DNA of 64,000 bases from JAFGSG01 sp964626055 (GTDB lineage Bacteria; Spirochaetota; UBA4802; JAFGDQ01), in NCBI GenBank assembly GCA_964626055.1, contig CAZVDF010000006.1, forward strand, positions 1-64,000. Direction: 5' to 3'. Of this stretch, positions 35,942-42,860 are shown one piece after another. The notes beneath the pieces are model-generated. The model saw only the letters and a program-made list of their open reading frames with translations, was not told the DNA's origin and ran no database searches. A program made the translations under genes and the position numbers. Positions within the stretch are counted from its first letter, which is position 1. Every line of letters starts with the position of its first letter.

Positions 35942-36781
35942 ATGAATTATATTGAAAAGCTAAAAGAGTCGTCAAAAAAATTCGACAGCATCGTTTCAAT
36001 GGGGCTCGATCCGGTTATCGAAGACATCCCGGTAAAAGTCGGATCAAATAAAGAAAAAATAATTTCATTCTATGAATCAATACTGAATAAAATAATTCAG
36101 CAAAACGTTTATCCGGCTTCAGTAAAACCGAATTATGCATTTTACGCCCAGTACGGGATTGAAGGAATAGAAGCGCTTCTTTCCGTCATAGAGCTTTATA
36201 AATCCCAGGATATCCCTGTAATTCTGGATTCAAAAAGGGGAGACATCGCAAAGACCGCTCTTGCTTATGCAAAGGAATGCTTCAATTTCTTTAAAGCCGA
36301 CGCGGTAACCCTGGCGCCTTATATGGGATATGATTCAATCTCTCCCTTCACGGACAATTACCCGGATAAAGGATTTTATGTTTTAAATAAAACATCGAAT
36401 AAAAGCTCAAAGGATTTTCAGGATATACTGATAAACGGAAATCCGTTATACATGCATGTTTCTAAAAAGATCATTGAATGGAATAAACCCGGGCTTGGTG
36501 CGGTTGTCGGCGCGACATATCCCGAAGAGCTAAAAAGAATCTTGGATAAGTTCATTGAATCAAAACTCGAAATTCCTCTTTTAATCCCGGGAATAGGTTC
36601 ACAAGGAGGAGATGTAAAGACGACAATTAATATTCTTAAAAATTACCCGGATATCAGAATACACCGCATAAATTCCTCCAGTGAAATCAATTACGCATAT
36701 AAAAAAACGAATAGGCCGTTCAGCGAAGCTGCTGTGGAAGCCTTAAAACTGCTTAATGACATGATTTCGAATGAAATATAA
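35942..36781 (+). CDS. pyrF: Orotidine-5-phosphate decarboxylase
   Basis: PyrF converts OMP to UMP, the last step of de novo pyrimidine synthesis. The 279-residue enzyme is of the longer type: SIVSMGLDPVIEDIP, VKPNYAFYAQYGIEGI, VILDSKRGDIAKTA with the catalytic D-x-K-x-x-D, ADAVTLAPYMGYDSI, GLGAVVGATYPEEL and LLIPGIGSQGGDV. All active-site residues are present. AAGAGGATTTATAAA precedes the ATG. It is preceded by foldback R3 and followed by R4, so it is monocistronic. Confidence 0.96.
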   Translation: MNYIEKLKESSKKFDSIVSMGLDPVIEDIPVKVGSNKEKIISFYESILNKIIQQNVYPASVKPNYAFYAQYGIEGIEALLSVIELYKSQDIPVILDSKRGDIAKTALAYAKECFNFFKADAVTLAPYMGYDSISPFTDNYPDKGFYVLNKTSNKSSKDFQDILINGNPLYMHVSKKIIEWNKPGLGAVVGATYPEELKRILDKFIESKLEIPLLIPGIGSQGGDVKTTINILKNYPDIRIHRINSSSEINYAYKKTNRPFSEAAVEALKLLNDMISNEI

Positions 36782-36785
36782 TCTG

Positions 36786-37055
36786 AGGTCATCTTAATAA
36801 TACACCAGTATTTATTAATTGTTATTCATATAAATTACTCAAGTTGACTGACTTTTTTATAAACATCTGCAATAGAATGATCAGATTATGATCAATTTTC
36901 CGCCTCAAATACCCCATCCGTGGACTCTTCGGCGGTCGGCAACATCCATGTTGCCTTAAAATTGATCATAATCTGATCATTCTATCGATAGTATTAAGAA
37001 ATAGTGTAATAAAAGTCAGTCAACTTGAGTTAATTAATAATCTTAAAATAACACC
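36786..37055. repeat. Composite foldback element R4, three nested levels
   Basis: Innermost perfect 28-base arms (36872-36899 and 36958-36985) flank a 58-base core that matches the R3 core in reverse. Around them is a second perfect 20-base arm pair (36837-36856 and 37011-37030, ACTCAAGTTGACTGACTTTT). Outermost are degenerate ends resembling family A (AGGTCATCTTAAT at 36786 and its weak complement near 37040-37055). The element starts within a few bases of the pyrF stop and may terminate it. Confidence 0.85.
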
Positions 37056-37104
37056 TGTATTTTCTGTTAATATATTGTCGATTGCGATTATTTATATTGT
37101 TAAT

Positions 37105-37209
37105 ATTATGTCACATTAATATTATTTTTATGATCAAAAACTATAATATAATGAGACATAATACGGTTAGATGCATTAATTCTTTTTTATCAATATTATG
37201 TCCCATTAT
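37105..37209. promoter_or_regulatory. Three copies of a 15-bp box ATTATGTCNCATTAT
   Basis: The copies are 37105-37119 (ATTATGTCACATTAA), 37148-37162 (inverted, reading ATTATGTCTCATTAT) and 37195-37209 (ATTATGTCCCATTAT), spaced by 43 and 47 bases. Each is an imperfect dyad. They lie between pyrF and the PC4-like gene, close to dnaA. This looks like an operator cluster or origin iterons. No binding protein can be named. Confidence 0.6.
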
Positions 37210-37270
37210 AATAACAATTAATTAACCGCAAATTATTGGTTTAAGGCCGGATTTTTCGCAGTTTTAAAAG

Positions 37271-37279
37271 TTATCAACA
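37271..37279. promoter_or_regulatory. DnaA-box-like TTATCAACA
   Basis: The 9-mer is one base off the TTATCCACA consensus and identical to the boxes in the palindrome at 38246-38265. It lies about 1 kb upstream of dnaA, so it may be an outlying part of the origin. Confidence 0.4.
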
Positions 37280-37340
37280 GTAAAGTATTAAATCTATTAT
37301 TACTACTATTATAATATATTAAATATGTTTATAATATTAA

Positions 37341-37406
37341 TAGAAGTCATCTCAAAATTATATATCTATATATGTGATTAAAAATATAATTTTAAGATAG
37401 CTCCTA
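37341..37406. repeat. Palindromic MITE-like unit, family A (copy R5)
   Basis: TAGAAGTCATCTCAAAATTA at the left pairs with TAATTTTAAGATAGCTCCTA at the right. The centre contains ATATATGTGATTA, which matches the centre of R8 in the same family. It lies directly downstream of the PC4-like gene stop and could act as its terminator. Confidence 0.8.
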
Positions 37407-37424
37407 GTAAAAGCGCTGCGATAT

Positions 37425-37685
37425 CTAAACAGCCTCCGGCTTAAAACCGGTTTTTTTATCATTGATATATTCACTTATTTTTTCTATTCCCTCTTTAAGC
37501 TCGTTATATTTCGAGATATTTATAGCTATACCTTTTTGTGTAGGCTTATAGACCAGATTGCCTTTTTCATCAATTGCCGAATACCATATTCTGAGATTTA
37601 TTAATTCCTGTCCTTTGAATTCAGATATATCAATTCTTATTATTTCTTTGCTGTTTTTTTCAATATCTTTAATAATTGTGCTCAT
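37425..37685 (-). CDS. PC4/p15-like ssDNA-binding protein
   Basis: The 86-residue product has the PC4 pattern: IIRIDISEFKGQELINLRIWYSAIDEKGNLVYKPTQKGIAINISKYNELKEGI. Four strands and a helix form the single-stranded nucleic-acid-binding fold, with Lys/Arg-containing strands and the W-Y of the ligand surface. Bacterial PC4 relatives bind ssDNA. Its location next to the probable origin fits, but a role in replication is inference. Confidence 0.85.
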   Translation of the reverse strand: MSTIIKDIEKNSKEIIRIDISEFKGQELINLRIWYSAIDEKGNLVYKPTQKGIAINISKYNELKEGIEKISEYINDKKTGFKPEAV

Positions 37686-37729
37686 AGTTAGTATCCCATA
37701 TATTTAATTTTTTATCCCTAATAAAATTC

Positions 37730-37876
37730 CCCGGGGCAAGCCCCAGGCCGAAGGTGACGTACCGGCCGCCACCTTCGGTGTCGGCGGGGTATTAAGTTTC
37801 AAGGCGTTATTGATTTTCTCCGCAAATCGATAGGCTTACATCCTCGACGCAAGCGTCGAGGTATTACGCCTTGAAA
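37730..37876. repeat. GC-rich hairpin cluster R6 near the origin
   Basis: A GC-rich island within AT-rich DNA forms several hairpins: CCGAAGGTG/CACCTTCGG (37748-37756 with 37770-37778), TTTCAAGGCGT (37797-37807) with ACGCCTTGAAA (37866-37876), and within the latter the 20-base palindrome CCTCGACGCAAGCGTCGAGG (37842-37861). The arms-around-core layout resembles the composite foldbacks. Confidence 0.75.
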
Positions 37877-37879
37877 TAA

Positions 37880-38281
37880 AAATAAAAAATATAAAATTAA
37901 TAATTTTATATTTAATTCACGGAAAGACAAAAAAACAATATTCACAAAATATTATAACATATCAACAATAAAAAGTGAATTATTAACAATAATATTTGAG
38001 ATATCAACCGGAAATCAATATCTTATTAAGAATTTTTATTTTTTTTCGATGATTTATAAAAATACCAAATTAATTTGTTGAAATATAATATATAAATGTT
38101 TAACTAAAGACAATTGGTTCTGATAAAGTTTATCATAGCTCTATAAATCATACTCCTATTATCTGCTGTCAATACTGTAAAATATACAATAACTGTCTTT
38201 AAATAAGACATAATCAAATATTCTTTTAATTAGTTATAAACAAAGTTATCAACAATTGTTGATAATTGTAAGGAAAATGTT
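37880..38281. other. Probable chromosomal replication origin (oriC)
   Basis: This very AT-rich, gene-free stretch lies directly upstream of dnaA, the usual place for oriC. DnaA-box-like sequences occur: TTATAAACA (38234-38242) and a head-to-head pair within 38246-38265. Several ATATCAAC/ATTAACAA motifs lie near 37955-38010. An unwinding element could be any of the A/T runs. No skew calculation was done, so the limits are approximate. Confidence 0.6.
38246..38265 (+). promoter_or_regulatory. Inverted DnaA-box pair in the dnaA leader
   Basis: TTATCAACAATTGTTGATAA is a perfect 20-base palindrome made of two head-to-head DnaA-like boxes. It ends 16 bases before the dnaA start and just before its AAGGA ribosome-binding site. 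Known DnaA autoregulation makes a self-repressing operator plausible. Confidence 0.65.
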
Positions 38282-39634
38282 ATGATTAATGAAATTTGGG
38301 GCCGCGTTTTGGATAATATGAAGACTGATATTAATAAACAGTCTTTTGATATGTGGTTCAAGGATACCAAGCTATTATCGGTTGATGATCAAAGACTTTA
38401 TATTAAAGTCCCTGATGATGTCGCGCGAAGGCATATTGCAGATAATTATTCTCCGTATATTGAGTCGTTAATAAGTGATTTGACAAATAAAAACCTTACC
38501 TGTGAATTTGTTACCGGAAGTGAAAAGATCGAAATAAAAGAAGGTAAAGAGATGGGTGAGGCTCCCGAAAAGGATGACAGTGAATTTATAATATCCGATG
38601 TTGACGACGGCAGGATGTCCCTGTATCCTCACTATACATTTGAGAATTTTGTAGTAGGCCCTAACAATCAGCTTGCACACGCTGCAGCTGTATCCGTATC
38701 CAAAACACCGGCAACACAATACAATCCTTTGTTTTTATACGGGGGCACGGGTCTCGGCAAAACGCATCTCATGCACGCCATAGGCCATTATATTGCAAAA
38801 GAAAAACCGTATATGAATGTGCTCTATGTTTCAAGCGAGCATTTTATCAACGAATTTATTCAGGCGCTTCGCACAAATACAATCAACAGCTTTAAAATCA
38901 AATACAGGAATGTGGACGTTCTTCTTATCGACGACATTCAGTTTATTGAAAAAAAAGAGCAGACACAGGAAGAGTTCTTTCATACTTTTAACGAATTATA
39001 TAACAATAAAAAGCAGATCATAATAACAAGCGACAGGCCGCCCAAGGAATTGTCAACACTTGAGGAGCGCCTGAGAACAAGATTTGAATGGGGGCTTATA
39101 ACGGATATCCAGCCTCCCAATCTTGAGACGCGCGAAGCTATTCTCAGAAATAAAGCCGAACTTGAAGGGATTAAGATCCCGGATGAAGTTTTAAATTATA
39201 TTGCACGCAGAATTAAATCCAGCATCAGGGCTCTGGAGGCGGCCTTAAAACGGCTTAACATAGTTTCGAGTATAAATAACAGCCCTATAACTATTCAGGA
39301 TGCAAAGGTCCATTTAAAAACTCTTTTCGATGAAGATACGGATAAAAATATTTCCACTGCGGAAATTATGAAAAAAGTCGCACAAAGATTTAACGTAAGC
39401 ATTGACGACATAATGTCAAAGAGCAGGCATTCAAAATTTATAAGACCCAGATTTGTAGCCATGTATTTATCGAGAAAACTGACAAATCTCACAACAACCG
39501 ATATCGGAAAGGAGTTCGGCGACAGGGATCATTCAACAGTGCTTAATGCAATGAATAATGTTGAAAAAATGATGGAAGATGAAGAGGAAATCAGGGAATT
39601 GATAGAAGATATGATCCACGAATTGAAAATATAA
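38282..39634 (+). CDS. dnaA: Chromosomal replication initiator DnaA
   Basis: DnaA binds origin boxes and opens the duplex with ATP. The 450-residue protein has domain I (QSFDMWFKDTKL), a short linker, an AAA+ domain with Walker A GGTGLGKTHLMHA (about residue 160) and Walker B VLLIDDIQF, sensor motifs (TSDRPPKELSTLEERLRTRFEWGL) and domain IV with the box-binding signature DRDHSTVLNAMNNVE. Length is normal. A palindromic DnaA-box pair lies in its leader, and a terminator at 39667 separates it from dnaN. Confidence 0.98.
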   Translation: MINEIWGRVLDNMKTDINKQSFDMWFKDTKLLSVDDQRLYIKVPDDVARRHIADNYSPYIESLISDLTNKNLTCEFVTGSEKIEIKEGKEMGEAPEKDDSEFIISDVDDGRMSLYPHYTFENFVVGPNNQLAHAAAVSVSKTPATQYNPLFLYGGTGLGKTHLMHAIGHYIAKEKPYMNVLYVSSEHFINEFIQALRTNTINSFKIKYRNVDVLLIDDIQFIEKKEQTQEEFFHTFNELYNNKKQIIITSDRPPKELSTLEERLRTRFEWGLITDIQPPNLETREAILRNKAELEGIKIPDEVLNYIARRIKSSIRALEAALKRLNIVSSINNSPITIQDAKVHLKTLFDEDTDKNISTAEIMKKVAQRFNVSIDDIMSKSRHSKFIRPRFVAMYLSRKLTNLTTTDIGKEFGDRDHSTVLNAMNNVEKMMEDEEEIRELIEDMIHELKI

Positions 39635-39666
39635 GTTTTCATGATGGGATTCTTCGGATTTTTGAC

Positions 39667-39697
39667 AAGCAGGGTTTTTAATCCCTGCTTTTTTTAT
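39667..39697 (+). terminator. Intrinsic terminator after dnaA
   Basis: AAGCAGGG (39667-39674) pairs with CCCTGCTT (39683-39690), followed by a T-run. It ends the dnaA message, so dnaN must have its own promoter between 39698 and 39772 or rely on readthrough. Confidence 0.88.
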
Positions 39698-39772
39698 CTT
39701 GAAAATTTTTTAACGGTATGCAAACGTGCGGTATAAATATTTTTAATCATTGTGCGGGAGGGGAAATAAATT

Positions 39773-40900
39773 ATGCGAATTGAAGCGGACAAGGATATAT
39801 TATTAAAATCCATAAGCATAGTTGACTCGCTTATACCATCAAGAAGCGTTAACGCGATTCTCGCAAACTGCCTTTTTACCGTTTCGAAAGATAAAATACA
39901 GATATCGGCCACTGATAACGAAATCGGAATTAAAACGAATTTTAATGCAACGGCAGATCATGACATATCATTTACTCTCAACGGAGCGAAATTTGCAAGC
40001 CTGCTTAAAGAAATGCCAGGCGGGATAATTTCAATAAATATAGACGACTCTTATCAAATAGATGTCAATACAAAATCCGGGGAAGTCAGGGGTGATTTCA
40101 GGCTGCTTGGAACTTCCGGAGATGCCTTCCCCGAGATTCCGGATTTTTATGAAAATGGGGCGGTAGAAATAGATCAGTGCGATCTTAAAGATATGATAAG
40201 AAAAGTAATTTACGCAGCGGCGACTGATACAATAAAGCCTTTTTTCAACGGAGTTTATTTTGTATCACAGTCGCGGGAGAATCTTACCCTGGTCGCTACG
40301 GATTCAAGAAGGCTTTCTATCATTACCCGAAAACTTAACAATGAAATTGACCTTGATGAAGGAATAATTGTTCCGTTAAAAGCCGTGCATGAATTACAGA
40401 AATTGCTTGGCGCCGAAGGGACATGCAGTTTTTCATTGCATGATAACCAGTGCTTTTTTAAAATTAACGGGACGCAATTTGTCACAAGAACGATTGATCA
40501 TAAATTTCCAAATTATAAACAGGTTATACCAAAAGAGCAGGATATTGCAGTGAATGTGCCGAGAATCAAGCTGATTGATTCTTTAAGGCGCGCGCTTATT
40601 TTCACAAGAATGCCGGCAAACACTATTTTATGTCATTTTAAAAAAGACCAGCTTACAATTGAAGTCAAAACATCCGAGCTTGGGGAATGTCTGGAGGAAA
40701 TCGCTGCCGATTCCGATATAAAAGAAGCTGTGACTATCGGTCTTAACGCTCAGTTTTTATTTGAATCAGTCAGGGAGATGGATTCGGAAACCGTAAATGT
40801 GGGTATAACAGGTCAGATGAGTCCTGTGAAATTTATCCCGGATAACGACCCGGATTTTATTTCCGTTATAATGCCGATTAAAATCAAAGACATCGAATAA
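39773..40900 (+). CDS. dnaN: DNA polymerase III sliding clamp (beta subunit)
   Basis: The 375-residue beta clamp encircles DNA and tethers the polymerase. Features are typical: the start MRIEADKDILLKSISIVD, LTLVATDSRRLSII in domain 2, and a C-terminal EFVSVIMPIKI-like end (here DFISVIMPIKIKDIE). The three domains are of expected size. GGGAGGGGAAAT lies just before the ATG, a strong ribosome-binding site. recF follows after 63 bases. Confidence 0.98.
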   Translation: MRIEADKDILLKSISIVDSLIPSRSVNAILANCLFTVSKDKIQISATDNEIGIKTNFNATADHDISFTLNGAKFASLLKEMPGGIISINIDDSYQIDVNTKSGEVRGDFRLLGTSGDAFPEIPDFYENGAVEIDQCDLKDMIRKVIYAAATDTIKPFFNGVYFVSQSRENLTLVATDSRRLSIITRKLNNEIDLDEGIIVPLKAVHELQKLLGAEGTCSFSLHDNQCFFKINGTQFVTRTIDHKFPNYKQVIPKEQDIAVNVPRIKLIDSLRRALIFTRMPANTILCHFKKDQLTIEVKTSELGECLEEIAADSDIKEAVTIGLNAQFLFESVREMDSETVNVGITGQMSPVKFIPDNDPDFISVIMPIKIKDIE

Positions 40901-40963
40901 AGAAAAAGTATCCCCCTGAACCGGCAATAAAAAACTTAAGATGAACTTTTGCAGCGTCAAATC

Positions 40964-42061
40964 ATGTACATTAAAGAGCTTGTTCTCAGAAATTTCAGGA
41001 ATTATTCCAATATTACAATAAATTTTTCGTCGGATATAAATTTAATTTCCGGTCCTAATGCATCAGGCAAAACAAATATTCTTGAAGGTGTTTCGGTAGT
41101 CTCGAATCTGAGATCTTTCCGGAATCTCCCGGATTCTGAAATAATTAAATGGGGAGACAATACATATTTTTGTTCATCTGTTTTATGCGATTCATCCTTT
41201 GTAAAATTTGAAATCGGCTGTTCGCGGTCACCCGATAAAATTCTTAAAAGGGTGAAAATAGACGATCAGATAATAAAAAGAATTTCCGATTATTACGGGA
41301 AATTCTTAACCGTGATTTTTTCTCCCGAAGATATAGCCCTTGGGGGCGGTCCTCCGGAAATCAGACGCAAATTTTTTGATTCTGTTTTATCCAAGGTTGA
41401 TGCTGAATATCTTAATAATCTGAGCGAGTTAAGAAGAATTCTCGCTTCACGAAATAAACTCTTAAGAGACATAAGAGAGAAAAGGAGAAAACAGTTCGAA
41501 CTGGAAGTCTGGGATAATATGTTCAGCCAGAGGGCGTCAGTTATCCTGTATAAAAGAATCGAGTTCTTAAAATTGTTTAATGAATCGTTTAAAAAATACG
41601 AAACGATTATTTCGGGAAATGAAGCTCCTTTCATTGAATATAATTCCACTTTGAGCTCTTACGATAAAAAAATTATCGAAGAAGAGCTCATAAAGCGCAG
41701 GGAAAAGGAGATTATCGCCGCTTCAACAACATCGGGTCCTCACAGAGATGATTATTTAATTCTATATAAAGACGGCAAAGCTTTTAAGAATTGCGCATCG
41801 CAGGGCCAGAAGAGGACGGCCGCTGTTTCACTGAAGATCGCAGAATGTGAGTTCCTGGAGAGAGAAACAGGACAGAAACCTGTTATTTTAATAGACGATA
41901 TATTCGGGGAACTGGATGAAAAGAGAAGAAATAAAATGATGGATATTATTAAAGGCCGCAACCAGATTATAATAACCGCGGTAAATCCGGAATCGATTCA
42001 GACGGATAGTTCATTTGACGTTAAGAGATTTTCAGTTTTGCCCGGTGGAATCATTATCTGA
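40964..42061 (+). CDS. recF: DNA replication/repair protein RecF
   Basis: RecF is an SMC-like ATPase that helps load RecA at gaps. The 365-residue protein starts MYIKELVLRNFRNYSN and has Walker A GPNASGKTNILEG, RRKFFD, the signature region ASQGQKRTAAVSLKIAE and Walker B PVILIDDIFGELDEKRR. I use ATG 40964; a TTG at 40949 would add five residues. The ribosome-binding site is weak. Order dnaN-recF is standard. Confidence 0.96.
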   Translation: MYIKELVLRNFRNYSNITINFSSDINLISGPNASGKTNILEGVSVVSNLRSFRNLPDSEIIKWGDNTYFCSSVLCDSSFVKFEIGCSRSPDKILKRVKIDDQIIKRISDYYGKFLTVIFSPEDIALGGGPPEIRRKFFDSVLSKVDAEYLNNLSELRRILASRNKLLRDIREKRRKQFELEVWDNMFSQRASVILYKRIEFLKLFNESFKKYETIISGNEAPFIEYNSTLSSYDKKIIEEELIKRREKEIIAASTTSGPHRDDYLILYKDGKAFKNCASQGQKRTAAVSLKIAECEFLERETGQKPVILIDDIFGELDEKRRNKMMDIIKGRNQIIITAVNPESIQTDSSFDVKRFSVLPGGIII

Positions 42062-42101
42062 CAATGCAACGATGAATAATAAATTTGTTTGTTAAAATAT
42101 T

Positions 42102-42455
42102 ATGAAATTCAGATTTAAAGAAGAAAGACAGTCGAAGACTATTTCGATCAACTCAACTCTTTCATTGATACTTAAAGAGTATGGTTTAGAGGAGTCGCTC
42201 ATAATCGGCCGGGTGCGCGCAAAATGGAAGGAAATTACAGGCGAATTAATGGCCGGTCACAGCATCCCGGACAGAATATTTAAAAATATATTATTTATTT
42301 CTGTCGATCATTCCGTATACGCAAACGAAATATCCATGATGAAAGACTTTATTGTTAAAAAGATAAACGAGGAATGCGGTTCCGATAAAATAAAAGACAT
42401 CCGGCTCGAAACAAAGAAGCTTGACTGGCAAAAGCAATACACTAAGAATGTTTAA
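42102..42455 (+). CDS. DUF721 (DciA-like) protein
   Basis: The 117-residue basic protein carries the DUF721 features KEITGELMAGHSIPDRIFKNILFISVDHSVYANEISMMKDFIVKKIN. DUF721 members include DciA, a helicase operator that loads DnaB in bacteria lacking DnaC, which fits this location between recF and gyrB. The family is also known for tRNA-linked roles, so the DciA function is inferred from context. It begins 40 bases after recF. Confidence 0.88.
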   Translation: MKFRFKEERQSKTISINSTLSLILKEYGLEESLIIGRVRAKWKEITGELMAGHSIPDRIFKNILFISVDHSVYANEISMMKDFIVKKINEECGSDKIKDIRLETKKLDWQKQYTKNV

Positions 42456-42505
42456 AATTATTTTCGTATTTAAATGGATTGACTTAAGAGACATAAGGAG
42501 GATAT

Positions 42506-42600
42506 ATAAGGAGCCTTCTCAAAATAAAGCCGGTTTTATTTGCAATATTGAAATATAATCATATTTCTTAGTAATTATAAATTTTGGGACAGCCCTTTAT
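42506..42600. repeat. Palindromic repeat with hybrid ends (R7)
   Basis: ATAAGGAGCCTTCTCAAAAT (42506-42525) is the imperfect complement of ATTTTGGGACAGCCCTTTAT (42581-42600). The two ends resemble both the family A and family B ends, showing they are variants of one set. It fills the gap between the DUF721 and remB-type genes. Confidence 0.7.
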
Positions 42601-42608
42601 ATTAAAAA

Positions 42609-42860
42609 ATGCATATACACGCGGGCGACAAAGTAATTGTATCGGATAAAAAAATTATTGGTATTTTTAATGCAGAGACTATTTTTATGTCCGATTTAAA
42701 CAGAAGATTTTTTAATAATATAAAGCCCGGAGATAAAACGGTTGTTATTGACAGGACTAATAAAGTAATATCAACAGGCGTCAGTCCTTTCACTGTTATT
42801 AAAAGAACAGAATTAAAATGCGAATTTGTCTGGAGAAGAAAGAATGACTCACTCTTATGA
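42609..42860 (+). CDS. remB: DUF370/RemB-type regulator
   Basis: The 83-residue protein has the DUF370 pattern: MHIHAGDKVIVSDKKIIGIFNAETI, FNNIKPGDKTVVIDRTNKVISTGVSPFTVIKRTEL. In Bacillus, RemA/RemB control extracellular matrix genes, and remB (yaaB) sits between recF and gyrB, exactly as here. The function in this organism is unknown. It overlaps the gyrB start by 17 bases, so the two are translationally linked. The symbol is by synteny. Confidence 0.85.
   Translation: MHIHAGDKVIVSDKKIIGIFNAETIFMSDLNRRFFNNIKPGDKTVVIDRTNKVISTGVSPFTVIKRTELKCEFVWRRKNDSLL

Noticed and set aside
38468..38719. Small cysteine-rich frame antisense to dnaA
   Set aside because: It lies inside the DnaA AAA+ region; no ribosome-binding site or family.
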